This document shows, in pieces, positions 9,313 to 19,616 of a stretch of 37,177 nt of DNA. Numbering within the stretch: position 1 is the stretch's first letter; every line of letters begins with the position of its first letter. Source of the DNA: Chara braunii (taxonomy: Eukaryota; Streptophyta; Charophyceae; Charales; Characeae); the NCBI GenBank assembly GCA_003427395.1, contig BFEA01000065.1, positions 2,924,759-2,961,935 of the forward strand, read 5' to 3'. The notes beneath the pieces were generated by a model. It made no database searches. It saw only the letters and a program-made list of their open reading frames with translations, and was not told where the DNA came from. The position numbers were made by a program, and so were the translations under genes.

Positions 9313-10332
9313 TGCCAGACTTGTGAGGGAAGTGCCTAGGGAGACTCTAACACAAGCGGTCTCTGGACAACTAGGCACTGGCCTACAACCTCTGCCATAG
9401 GCTCATGTGGTGTGGGAGTTTCCTGGTGGTGCGCGCACACTTCCCCACATGGGCTAATGGTAAGGGCACTTGCAACCCCTACCGGCGGCTGCCTTTTGAC
9501 CCTTGGGCAGCAAACCGGGCTTCCCTATACTTTGGACAGTATTTAATAATATGGGCAGGGTCACCACATTAGATGCACTGCCCTTGCTCCATTCGCTGTT
9601 GCCACACTCTATGGTCCAAGCCCAGATCTTCCCAAGGCCGACCCTATGGCCAACCTGGGTGCCAACCTCCACTCCTTTGAGGTGATCCTCCACCTCTGCG
9701 CTGTGGTGATCGGCTAGGCCCTGAACGATTCGGCGGGGGACCTTGACCCCTACCTCCCTCTTGGCGGTTCCTTTGGCCGCCACCCTCCTGTGCGCCCGGA
9801 CCTCGACCACCCGACCCCCTTGGCCCTGGCCTCTTCCTCTACTTTGCGGCCTCCCTCCAGCCGCGACAGCAGCGTAGGTCCTCCCTTGACCCCCACTACT
9901 GTCTTCTTCCTCAAGCCCCCACTCTATCTGGCTGTAGGGGACTTCATCAGTACCACCCTCGTCTAAAGTAAGGATCAGGTGATTCTTTGCCCTGAACTGA
10001 CCAGAGATGGTACGACCTTTCCACTTCTTCCCCTTATCTAAATCCTTATGCCAGAAAGTGGACACTGGCATGGATTTCGCCTCAAACAGGACCACCTCTC
10101 TACTTAACGCGTCGTACGTGGTGGTGGCCTGTTGGGTCTTCTCAAAGGAATGCCCTCGTAAGGGCTCTGACATGGCACGATAGAATAAGTTAACTAATTG
10201 GGTCTCAGTGACCCTGTGGTCCGGGACGGCTACCATATCGTCCATAACTGCCTTGAGTGCCCTTGCACTCTTCCACTGTCGTGAGTGGATCGTTTGCAAT
10301 TTATCTAAGGCCTTGACGCCTCGTGTTGTCAC
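9313..10332 (-). pseudogene. gag C-terminal part with zinc knuckle
   Basis: It begins RGVKALDKLQTIHSRQWKSA, continues with NLFYRAMSEPLRGHSFEKTQ and STFWHKDLDKGKKWKG (capsid end typical of these gags), then a Gly/Arg-rich stretch. After a frameshift a CCHC zinc knuckle is readable at 9536-9577: C-x2-C-GDPA-H-x4-C, with an in-frame TAA (9569-9571) between the first two cysteines. The knuckle binds genomic RNA during packaging. The N-terminal half of gag lies 6.8 kb away at 17139-18273. Confidence 0.85.
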
Positions 10333-10792
10333 ACTTTTTCTAGTCGGGCCTCTTCAGGCGACCAGAAAGCCAACAGGCTGTCACGCAGGGTTTGGTTGAA
10401 GTTTGCAATAAATAAAATAAATTAAATAAAGCAAATCCCTTCCTGTTGTGTGCGTCCGGCTTTGAGCGAGACCCTTCAATTGCGGTCTTCGCCGGTCCCC
10501 GGTCTTAGGAATCTTTTATTTTGATCTGGAACAACAAGAATGATGCAAATACTAATCATAAAATTCTGGTATGTCATGCATGCAACAATTTTGCCAATTT
10601 TCTGACTTTGAGAATTGTGACGAGATCATCAAGAAGCATAATCATCAAGCAGAGTCAATGCAAATGAAGCAGGACTGACTGACTCGAGCGATGGCAAGGA
10701 TAAGTGAGGGAAGAATGATAACTCATAATAATCTCAGAGAGTACACATAAGGAGCACAACCAACACTAGTCATGAGTCCTCATCCATCTGGG

Positions 10793-11330
10793 TCATACAC
10801 TCAATCTCTCATTTTGCTGCGCGTTTCTTGTGCCTCGAGCCATGTCTCCGTACTCCCTGAGGTGGTGGTCTTTGGATGTAGAGCCATTTGAACCTTGCGA
10901 GTTCCAAGCGCTTCCATCCAAGTCCCATGATACCTCCCATAGAGTAGGAAGGTGTGGTTGAGAGAAAATCCCTCGTCTGAGATGTTGAAACTCGGATGGC
11001 TCAGTGACCGCCTCGTATTCAATCACTGCAGGAGAAATGTACCTCCTGGCCAGATCTACCAGTTCACCCCAATAAGAACCATCAGTGAGAGTAAAAGGGA
11101 CTGGACGTTTGGGGTAATCTGAGTAAAGCTTTGGTCCAAAACTACGGATTAACTTGGTACCATTCTCATCAAACTCTCTCTCTTTCTCTTCGAGGTACCT
11201 GACTGCCGGAATCCAGACTAAGTCGAAATGCTCATGAGTTTCCTTACCCTTCTTCAAGTAAACCCTTAGGTCATGAATGGTACCTCTTGCAAACCCAGTA
11301 AGGACAACAAAAATTGACAGGTCTTCTCGT
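10793..11330 (-). CDS. candidate 3' exon of a spliced gene (possible SEO-C-like fold)
   Basis: An acceptor (polypyrimidine, then GGGTTTCAG) precedes position 11330, and the frame stays open to a stop at 10793. The peptide starts RREDLSIFVVLTGFARGTIH, includes HEHFDLVWIPAVRYLEEKE and GPKLYSDYPKR, and has a balanced, protein-like composition. The strand-helix-strand layout with H-F-D-L-V-W-I-P-x-V faintly recalls the thioredoxin-like C-terminal domain of sieve-element-occlusion proteins, where a similar E-x-V-W-[IL]-P-x-V block precedes a M-P-W-Y segment. That is from memory and weak. The last ~50 residues look less protein-like, so the true end may be another donor near 10935. Confidence 0.4.
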
Positions 11331-11898
11331 CTGAAACCCGTTGCACCGACATATTGGAGAAAAGGTTAACCGACCCCCCATTTTTCGCCTCAATTTGTAA
11401 GAAAACCATAAGGCCATTTTAAACAAACTTCATACCGATGTATAGAGTGCACTTCTAAAAACATATGAAACAGCAAGCCAAAAGTGCATTTTCATGACAT
11501 TTTGGCAAAAAAACCGTCATCAAATTTTCACAATTTTCACCACTCTTCACAACACAAATTCTAATACTCCAAATGACATCAAATTTGACACACAGAAAGC
11601 TTGTCCAAATAAAAAAACAGGCAAAAAACAAAATTTTTAAAAAACACAAAAAAACCCTAAATTCAGGATCATTCAGGATAATCCATCGTTACCTAGGGCC
11701 GAAAAGTGGGGTCCCTGTTAACCGCTTGTGTGATTGGGAGTTGACGGAATGCTGATTAAATACTGATTAAATATTGAGTCACCAAACACTGGTCACCTTG
11801 CATCTGCATAGAAAAGACTTCAAATTATGAAGTGGCACTCGCTAACTTGAGATGTTGATGGGGGTTTTGGAAGAAGAGTCTAACACTCTTGGGCTCAC
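11331..11898 (-). other. candidate intron (568 bp)
   Basis: On minus it starts GTGAGCCC after an exon ending CTCAG and ends GGGTTTCAG, both good spliceosomal sites. Splicing joins a two-base overhang (AG) to A, giving an Arg codon and a continuous frame from the 11899-12172 exon into the 10793-11330 exon. The interior is AT-rich (about 11440-11690) and full of stops, unlike the two exons. Confidence 0.45.
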
Positions 11899-12172
11899 CT
11901 GAGCCTTCCCCTAGCCTGCTCCACCGTTTCTAGGAGTGAACTGGCGCTGTGTAGCTTACCATTGCGACCATAAAAGTAGGACACATATTCTGTATATCTT
12001 TCCTCTTTGACTATCCGGACCGCATGTTCTCGCTGAGTCTGTCTGTGAGAGTACATGTCTCGGCATGCCTCTTCTTCCCATCCCTCCTTCTTGTCTCTGT
12101 TAGATCTGGATTTTATCAGTAGGACATCTTGACCCTTCATGCTCGCTTGCCTTTCTCTGGTCACTGTCCCAC
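11899..12172 (-). CDS. candidate internal exon of the same gene
   Basis: It is bounded on minus by an acceptor (CTTTCCCCTTTTCTAG just above 12172) and a donor (CAG/GTGAGC at 11899/11898). The 274-bp frame is fully open and encodes a hydrophilic peptide including MKGQDVLLIKSRSNRDKKEG, ERYTEYVSYFYGRNGKLHSA and SSLLETVEQARGRLR. It has no domain I recognise. A stop lies just upstream of the acceptor in the same frame, as expected for intron sequence. A possible previous exon ends at about 12416 with CACAG/GTATTC, and its phase would fit, but that call is weak. Confidence 0.4.
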
Positions 12173-13969
12173 CTAGAAAAGGGGAAAGTAGGTGAAGATG
12201 GTCGGGGTCATCAATAAAACTCAAAGGAGGTTCCCGTTTTCAACTGGCTCTCCGGAATGTTTCTCCGCCAGTTATGGAGTTTCCTCTGACAGAGTTTCCC
12301 CGGCGCTGATTCCAGTAATGAGAAGTTCACAAACTATTTAGTCCCAGTTACAACTATTAGGTTCCTGCTGACCTATCCGATGATTAGGGAAAAGCCTAGG
12401 AGATGATGAATACCTGTGGTGGATCTCGGACGTTGTTTCAGACGTTTGATAGCCACCGAATGCTGTAATATCTATGAGCCCTGGTCAGCTTACACTAACT
12501 GTCGGCCATTTCTCTTAGTCTTTGAACAGTCTCAAGAGAAGAGACTGTGCAGTGCAACTTTTCCACCAGACCCATATATTAGGAATACAAACTCCATGCA
12601 CTCGTGTCTGGATTCCACTCCCCCGACTACGACGTCCCTCATTATTCTTTTGTAGCCCTTTATCTTTTCAAGTGCCCCAACTTCTCATCTTTCGACTTTA
12701 TCACAATAGAGAGCGCAGAATGGAAGTAGTCTCCTTAAGGTAGGTTGTTCCCCTTGGTTGTGTACCGGGTGCAGCACGGTGAACGAGGGACTATTGAGTT
12801 TGTCTTGATTTTTGTCGCACAAGTAATCAATTAAGATGAGAGAAGAGGTCACTACTTAAAGACCTAATCACACATTGAATAATCCCTCATCAGAGTAGAA
12901 ATCTCAATTTGTATAAGGCCATAAAATACTACCACAGTTGTCCCGAATCCAACTCTCTATTCGCCTGAGGAAACGCAGACCTTTTATGGTAACCCTCTTT
13001 TCCCTTACAACAGGAAAAATGTACTAGGAAATCACCTCAGCCCAAATGCATCGCACAGAGCAGTAGGACATGATCTTAGTCGAGTGCACCCCATGATCAT
13101 GTACCACGCGGCATGCACAGTCTCGGTCTGTACGGTATGTCAGGTCGAGTCCACCAGAGCGGCCTTTACCCAAACAGCATTGAGGGGTAGTGGGGGCAAC
13201 ATCCTCTTTCGAGTGAAGTACATTATACTACCAGTGATAGGCTTCACCTGACTAATTATGGCTAACGGCTAGCAGTAGCTCTCTACACTCGTAGGTGCAT
13301 ACAAAATTCTGCCGGCTACAACCCTCACAAGTAGTACATAAAAGCGCTTTTGAGTACAGTCCCTAACCATGTACAATGCTCAGCATCAATGGGCACCTCT
13401 TCGTTTGAATGATAAGTAAGTTCCAACTAGTTGTGCTTACCTTTATAACCGATACACAAATAAGTTCCAGGACATTTATTATACAGCCTGTCCTATCCGG
13501 GTATATTCAAGGGTATTATTACCGACTACTCTTCAACAGTGACCCTCGGAGTGGGCTCTCGGCATGAACTGCACTAGCTGTATAGCTCACTTAAATAATA
13601 AATAGTGTGCTCTTCAATGGTTGCTTCCTCTGCGAGTCTTCTCTTGGAGGACTAGTAAAGACAACAACCACCTGTCCAGATGGTATAGAGGGTCCTACTA
13701 GCAGATGGTTCTTTATATCAGTCGGCTGATGCCCAAGCCCCTATTAGTCCAGTCGGTACTCTCACAGCAAGTGACTGGTAACTACCCTCGACTGAATCCA
13801 AATCAAGGCCTAGCTCAAATAAAAGTAGTACGTAACTAGAGTCAGGTTTCAATTAAACATCGCGCAGGATGCCCCTGGCTCGAGCCATTTTTCATAATTT
13901 CACCAGGACTATACTAGTCGTGGCCCCTACTTAAATAATACTCGTAGGACTACCGATGGCAGGCTCTGT

Positions 13970-14287
13970 TCATGTAAAGCAAGTACCAATGGTCAAGGCA
14001 ATCCTTTGGTGCTGCCAAGGTCGCGAGGTTATACCTGCGGGAAAAACGATCTCAACGAGTTTGATTGAAAGAGAGAGATTTATCACACGGGGCGGGTGAA
14101 AACCCTGATCAACATTTGTGCTTATGAGACCCTTCACACTCTTCAGTCTCCATCCAATAAATATTTTATCAGCAAGTAGGCTACTCTCCGCAACAATGCT
14201 TGCTTCTTGCCCATCAACCACAGCAAGAAAAGGCAGGGCACTTTGGGAGTCGCGTTCGAGCTGCCTCTTTTCTCGAGAGCAACTCAC
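13970..14287 (-). CDS. possible exon, unrecognised
   Basis: An open frame on minus reads LPFLAVVDGQEASIVAESSL then ADKIFIGWRLKSVKG, with hydrophobic/charged alternation like a folded protein. A strong acceptor-like string (GTTTTTCCCGCAG) occurs inside it near 14034, so only part is likely coding. It lies between the other exon candidates of the 6.8-kb insertion and could belong to the same gene. No family recognised. Confidence 0.2.
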   Translation of the reverse strand: MSCSREKRQLERDSQSALPFLAVVDGQEASIVAESSLLADKIFIGWRLKSVKGLISTNVDQGFHPPRVINLSLSIKLVEIVFPAGITSRPWQHQRIALTIGTCFT

Positions 14288-15656
14288 CCATTTCCCTCAG
14301 ATTCATCTGCCTTCCTCTTGCTGTGAGTGACGGAGTCGAGTTGAATTAACAGATCAATGATCAAACTCACTTACGAGATTTGGCTTGATTATGACATTAG
14401 GATAAAGCAAATAATCTCTGTTATCGCTAGTAACTGTTCTCATGTGAATAGGTTGGGCATCTCACCAGACCTTCGACTAAGTAAAACTAGATTGCCAAAT
14501 TTGACGAAATCCAACCTATCGCCCTGATCCTGTTCTCTTCCCTTTCTTGCAGATCCTAAATTCTTAATATATTGCTACGAGACTATCAAGAGTAAGCCTG
14601 GTAACATGACTCCTGGAAAGGCGCGAAGCGCTCTTGATGGACTTACGAAAGAATGGCGATATGCGAACTTCTTGCAGAGGGAACCCTTCAGCAGCGAGAG
14701 AAAAAACAACATTGCAATTCAAGTTGTATCAATTGAGATGATACATAAGAGAAAGATAGCAAGCGCAAAATTTAGAAACTCGGATCAGGAAAAGGACGAC
14801 CTGCTCGGGTGTGCGTATCAGGGGTAAACGCAGTCTTATTCGACAGAAGGAAACTGACTTCCCGGTTCGAAAAAAATCCAATGTTTAACGCGCCCGATCG
14901 TTACCGCAGCGATCAGCGGAAGTCGACGTCATTGACAGTACAAAGTCATAGAAAGCTAGTAACTACCGGTACCGCCTGTCATCTGGGTCAATAGAATGAT
15001 GACAGATTAACTGGCAACAGAGCAAGTGCACAAGGCTGAGTCATGACATTCACTCAACTAAGCCCCTTTCCAGGTACACGTGCTTGCCATGAGCCCAACC
15101 CAACGCATCAAAACCTACTTATATCACCCATGTATGTTTTCGCAACACTTACCATCGGAAGCAGAGCGCACTGAGAAGGTAGGAGGTCTGCAACTAGAGT
15201 GCTTGGAGGCGTAAAGGGCGCCAGTCCTACATCAAATGTTGATCACCACTGCGGCAATAGTGACAAGGAAAGAAGAACAAGTGGCGTAATATAGAAGTAG
15301 GGTAGAAAGCGACGCTAAATCTTGAAGTTCACTTCGAGGGGGCTTTCGACCACGAGTCTAACCGACCGAAGTTCTCTACAGACATCTTTTTCCCACTCAC
15401 ACGGCCACCCCTCCCTCGTAAACTCTATCTCGTCAGAGCTCGACTAACCTTCCGCAGAAATGAAGAGGGACATAAACCGTGTGTCGTCTCATGACGTCAA
15501 AGAATAAGCTCACGTAGGCATCTTTCATGAGAGTCTGAATTTTGCAGCTGTCGCGTGTTTCTAACGTCTCATGCATCTTCATTGCTCGTTCTCAGTTTAT
15601 TTTTGTCCCGTGACTCCAGTCATCTTGGGCAGGGTCCGCGTCGAAGTGAACTTCAT

Positions 15657-15914
15657 CTACAATATTCTGCATGCACGCCGACTTAAGTCAGCCTCACTGT
15701 TCCCCTCCGTAAGCATTTGCTCATGTCCAATCTCCGTGCCAAATCTCGCAGTCCATAGATCTTCTATGAGCTCAACGCTACTAATCACATTGTGGCTATG
15801 ATGCGTGACATCAGCCAACTGCGCCGCGCGTACTCTCTCTCGTCTCTTCTCTTGATCGCGTCTGCCCGCTTCTTGCAGCTCAGTAGTTCTGGTCCCTCTG
15901 TCGTCACGAGACAA
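15657..15914 (-). CDS. possible exon, charged helical peptide
   Basis: A frame open from an acceptor-like CTCGTAG (about 15917) to a TAG at 15657. It reads RTTELQEAGRRDQEKRRERV then ISSVELIEDLWTARFGTEIG. The first half is highly charged and probably helical. There is no recognised domain. It is in the same strand and insertion as the other candidates. Confidence 0.2.
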   Translation of the reverse strand: MSRDDRGTRTTELQEAGRRDQEKRRERVRAAQLADVTHHSHNVISSVELIEDLWTARFGTEIGHEQMLTEGNSEADLSRRACRIL

Positions 15915-16050
15915 CCTCTACGAGCTCATCAACCCCGATCGATCCTCACTCTCTCTCTTGATTGTCGCGCGCATCTCTCTTGTAACTGCCTCGTCCTCTC
16001 TGTCTTTTCGTCATCAAGAGTTGACCCCCTGATTCTCGCCGTTCTGCAGC

Positions 16051-16533
16051 CTAGTCTTTCCGTCGTCTCGAGTTTGCCTCCGGGCCGCTCTCAACAGGCT
16101 CGACTTGCGGGTGATCTCGTCGCCACTGGTCCAGACCGTGCCAGGACTGGGTCGTGGCCTCCAAGTCGCTCGAGTCGCTCTCTGCTTCCATATCACGGTC
16201 CAAGTGTTGTTGCTCTCTCTCCGCGGTATCCGTAGAGTTCTCTACCTCTAGATACGAGACAGTCACCTTGATTTCGTCGGTGATCCCATCTCGCCTGCAC
16301 CTTCTCTCGACACTGTCCTTAGCCTCCGTAATCGCCATCTGCCGACCTTGGTCTGCCCTCATTTCTTCTTTTTTCCCCCCTTCTACGTTCACCTTCAGTT
16401 TCACCTCCTGCCTACCGTGGCTGTAGTCCAGTACAACCGTCATTGTAGGCCCTTCCCCTGACATCCGCTCCCACATCCAGAGGAACTGGATACATCTTGG
16501 CCTATAGCCGTATAGCCCGCTGCTCCGTACCAT
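16051..16533 (-). CDS. possible first exon, 160-residue charged protein
   Basis: The ATG at 16533-16531 opens a frame to a TAG at 16051. The protein is rich in Glu, Arg and Asp (KLKVNVEGGKKEEMRADQGR, DSVERRCRRDGITDEIKVTV) and ends in an acidic, Ser-rich tail. The same frame is open upstream to about 16707, so an earlier start is possible. A TATA-like CTATAAAAAG lies about 200 bases upstream (16731-16740). The function is unknown; it may be a first coding exon of the gene in this insertion. Confidence 0.3.
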   Translation of the reverse strand: MVRSSGLYGYRPRCIQFLWMWERMSGEGPTMTVVLDYSHGRQEVKLKVNVEGGKKEEMRADQGRQMAITEAKDSVERRCRRDGITDEIKVTVSYLEVENSTDTAEREQQHLDRDMEAESDSSDLEATTQSWHGLDQWRRDHPQVEPVESGPEANSRRRKD

Positions 16534-16730
16534 GGTGAGTCTCCGTGGACTGTATTGATTATCAAGCTGCAGATCCCGAAATAGCCGAGGTCGATTACTT
16601 AGAGCATGAGCACGCGCACACCAACAATCTCCCGCACTCGCCACGCCGGTCGCCCCCCTCTCCCCAGTTCGCCAGTACTCGGCGTAGCGAGATCGCTCAT
16701 GCCGCAATTGCCAAAGACCAGTCCCCCTTT

Positions 16731-16740
16731 CTTTTTATAG
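16731..16740 (-). promoter_or_regulatory. possible TATA box
   Basis: On minus, CTATAAAAAG fits a plant TATA element. It is upstream of the 16051-16533 open frame on the same strand. No other promoter motif was identified, so this rests on one short match. Confidence 0.25.
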
Positions 16741-17138
16741 GATCGCTACTTGCCGCGATCCCCATGCCCTGAACGGGGAACTCGGGTAGCCTTCAAAATT
16801 CGTTTTATTAGCAGCCTGTGATCTTGAAAATAATAAAATAAAATAAGTCAGAAATAAAATGAGGAGGAACGAAACGAGGTATTTGGTCATAGTACACGTG
16901 GACCTTCTGCTGTCAGTCCTCGTCCCTTCGTCTTGCCATGATGTGACTGCGAGCCCAACGCGGTGGTCCCATAACAGGGTGCACCTCAGGTACGGCCCAC
17001 TATGCTACAGAGGGTTGTCGATTAAGAGACTCAGTGCACTACGGGGGTTCTTGAGTTGGCGATTAGTGCACAGTGGAGGTAAGTGAGCGGATGGACTGGT
17101 ACGCAGCCAAGAGCCAGGACACCACGCCCTCCGACAGC

Positions 17139-18273
17139 GTAACGTCAACAAATCTCTCTCTAAGGAGTTTGAGGAATTTGTGCAGAGGGGTGAACTTAGA
17201 ATACGCAACCATATTGTTTTCACAATCGGCTGATCACGCGAGGGACCTGGCAAAACTAGCCACTTCGTCTTTTAAAGCATGGAAGGCTACAAGGGCTTGT
17301 TCCTCAGGCGCAATGTGTTGGAGATACACGTAAGTGTTAATGCTGGCCTCCCAATTATCGAAGTTCTCGTCTTTCTTCCCACCATAAGAATCAGGGAACT
17401 TAAGCTTAATAGGCTCCTTGCCGGGACACCCTTCGATCTTTGCAGCGGCCACGACTTTGGTGCCCCGGTGCCTGTGCAGAATTTCTCTGCATTCCTCCTT
17501 TAACTTTCTGACCTCGGTCCCTACATGGGTCATCACGTCTCGCGCGAATTCCCTGAAACCAGACCGGATGGAGTGAAGGGGCGTGTCTTGGCCCCTAACA
17601 GACTGATGGTGCTCAGTCCAGGCCCTACCTAGGAGCTCAATGCTCCCAAGGATCTTGTCCAACTTAGCCTGAATATCAGGCTGGGCCTCTACTTCCTTTT
17701 GGCTTCCTCCGTCCTCCTCTTCTTTTCTCTCGCCAGGCGCAACTTCCAGTCCAACCTCTTCTCATTTTCTATTGCCTGGCGCTCTAGGGGATCACTCGTC
17801 GCTTCGATCTCCCTAATCGCGGCTTCCTTCTCCTCCTGAGGTATGTATAGCATCGCCTCCTCATCTTCTCTTCATGATAAATTAGCCACCCATTCTGATA
17901 TCCTCTTCTCTACCCACGGGTCATCCTCCTTTGTGCCACTGCTCTCTCCTCCTTTCCCCAATCTTCTTCTTCTAAGGGCCTCTTCTTCCGGCTGCTCCTC
18001 CTCCTCTTCGATCTGTTCCTCTACTGCAGCCTTCATTCTCTCTTTCTCCTCCTGCTGTAATCTCTATATCTCCTCCTCTAGCTTCTTTTTCCTCGCCGCC
18101 TGCTCCTCGGCTATTATCTTCATCTTCGCCTGTCTAAGGAGCTCCTTCGTCTCCTTCCTCTCCCTTAGGATGGCGGTGGTTTGCTCCTCTTGAGCTTTGC
18201 TATAGGGCATGGTGCTCTTCCCACTGCGAGTGTCAACCGTGGTGATAGGTGCACAACCGGACAACAGTTCCAC
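17139..18273 (-). pseudogene. gag N-terminal part
   Basis: It starts near MPYSKAQEEQTTAILRERKE (about 18210; the frame is open from 18273), followed by a Glu/Lys-rich coiled-coil stretch. In-frame TAG and TGA stops lie near 18062 and 17873, and a frameshift or deletion lies near 17690. The capsid region follows: DKILGSIELLGRAWTEHHQS, SGFREFARDVMTHVGTEVRK, FPDSYGGKKDENFDNWEASI and VAFHALKDEVASFARSLA. An in-frame TGA at about 17235 probably replaces an Arg codon. The reading continues NMVAYSKFTPLHKFLKLLRE to RFVDVT, where the 6.8-kb insertion starts. Gag forms the particle that packages the element RNA. Confidence 0.85.
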
Positions 18274-18823
18274 ACCTCACCACTTAGACCTCGACACCTG
18301 ACTGACTGGACCTAGGACTCAATCTAAGGACCACAGAATCCAAGTAGGATCCTGTCAACTAGGGTCTCTAGCCTAGACCTACTCTAAGGTTGTCACTACA
18401 GGACTTGTTGCTGATCAGGAGGCATTTAAGGAGATCCCCCGTAACTCCTCAGGAATTATTTAACGTCGCAGACAGGACGACGCGATCAGCAAGTCTTGTC
18501 AAGACTCAGACAGCTGTTGTGCAGCCCACAACTCAGATTTTGGGCCTACCGTGCCACATCGAGAAGCCCGCCGGTCAGTATCGGTCCTTGGGAGGGTTCG
18601 TGTCCTCCGGGACAGTCGAGTCGTCAGACACGACCTTTAGCCCTAATCAGCCCGTGTGGGTTTGGTTCTATCCTTCATACACGGAGTTCCTAGCACCTGG
18701 ACAGAAGAGACTCAATGCAGAAAGAAGAGACAGACAAACTCAGCAAGTACCATAGGGTGAGTGCACATCCATAGGGCGAGGGGATAGGCTGAGGGTTTGG
18801 CGAGAATATACCAACTCCAGCTT

Positions 18824-18959
18824 GGTCAAAGTCGCGGTCAACAGCCCTGGTCAACGCCTTGGTCAACGCTGTTCGGACCCCCGGTCAAAGCTCCAGTCAA
18901 CCCTGGGTCAACACCCGAGTCAATGCCCAAACCAACTTCAGTCAACCCCTTGGTCAACC
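18824..18959 (-). promoter_or_regulatory. cluster of TTGAC words (W-box cores)
   Basis: About ten copies of GTCAA occur on plus in 136 bases (GGTCAAC or AGTCAAC spaced roughly 10-20 bp), i.e. TTGAC on the coding strand of the retrotransposon, just downstream of its 5' LTR. TTGAC(C/T) is the core bound by plant WRKY factors. It could be a stress-responsive control region or just a degenerate tandem repeat. Confidence 0.4.
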
Positions 18960-19205
18960 TTCAACTCGGCTATGACTGCCGCCTTCTTCTTCCTCACCAC
19001 CCTTCGTCTTCTTCCTCCTTTCCTTCCCCTTCCTCGCTTCTTTCTCTCCTCACCCTGGCTATGTCTTCCTTCTTCTTCGTCGTCCCTCCTTCCTCTTCCT
19101 CAGCTATGGCTTCTTCTCACTTCTCGGTCTCTCCCTCCTTCTCTCTCGTTCGTCTTCCTTCCTCGTTTACTCGTCTTCTTTCTTCTCCTCCGTGTCCGAG
19201 CTCCG

Positions 19206-19460
19206 NNNNNNNNNNNNNNNNNNNNNNNNNNNNNNNNNNNNNNNNNNNNNNNNNNNNNNNNNNNNNNNNNNNNNNNNNNNNNNNNNNNNNNNNNNNNNNN
19301 NNNNNNNNNNNNNNNNNNNNNNNNNNNNNNNNNNNNNNNNNNNNNNNNNNNNNNNNNNNNNNNNNNNNNNNNNNNNNNNNNNNNNNNNNNNNNNNNNNNN
19401 NNNNNNNNNNNNNNNNNNNNNNNNNNNNNNNNNNNNNNNNNNNNNNNNNNNNNNNNNNNN
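19206..19460. other. assembly gap (255 N)
   Basis: Unresolved bases within the retrotransposon leader. Single N's also occur at 29090 and 29307 in the LINE D fragment. Confidence 1.
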
Positions 19461-19603
19461 GGTACGCGCCGCCTTGCTCTACCAGCACAGCTATGGCGGA
19501 CTTCTTCTTCAGTGATGGCGAACTTCAACTATGGTGCACTTCGACTATGGCGCCCAACTTCAGCATGCGGCGGCAACGATGGCGCATGAGATAGTGGGTA
19601 CCA

Positions 19604-19615
19604 GCTCTGATACCA
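19604..19615 (-). promoter_or_regulatory. primer-binding site, initiator Met-tRNA
   Basis: On minus it reads TGGTATCAGAGC, complementary to the 3' end of plant initiator Met-tRNA, one base after the end of the 5' LTR. This is the usual primer of plant Ty3/gypsy and copia elements and fixes the orientation and the LTR boundary. Confidence 0.92.
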
Positions 19616-19616
19616 A

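Larger units (their letters stand above)
10333..17138. mobile_element. ~6.8-kb insertion splitting gag, type unknown
   Basis: Gag reads up to RERFVDVT at about 17144 and picks up at RGVKALDKL at about 10330. Everything between is foreign to the retrotransposon. On plus, GTCAC (10328-10332) and GTAAC (17139-17143) may be a 5-bp imperfect target duplication; an alternative reading has the insert begin TGTC and end GACA. I find no LTR, no long terminal inverted repeat, no poly(A) end, and no transposase motif. Codon and word composition differ from the flanks. It carries exon-like ORFs on minus (listed separately). It could be a non-autonomous DNA element or a gene-capturing insertion; the exact ends are uncertain by several bases. 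Confidence 0.7.
18274..19602 (-). other. retrotransposon leader (5' UTR) with gap
   Basis: This lies between the primer-binding site and gag on minus. It contains a 255-base run of N (19206-19460), a pyrimidine-rich stretch on plus (about 18970-19205) and the GTCAA cluster at 18824-18959. There is no coding signal of its own. Open frames that cross the N run are artefacts. Confidence 0.7.

Noticed and set aside
10333-17138. Helitron or CACTA explanation for the 6.8-kb insertion
   Set aside because: There is no TC start, no CTRR end with hairpin, no A-T insertion site, and no CACTA termini; the possible target duplication is 4-5 bp and imperfect.
18797-19594. Long plus-strand open frame crossing the retrotransposon leader
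   Set aside because: It is open only because it runs through 255 N's; the readable parts are pyrimidine-rich and antisense to the element.
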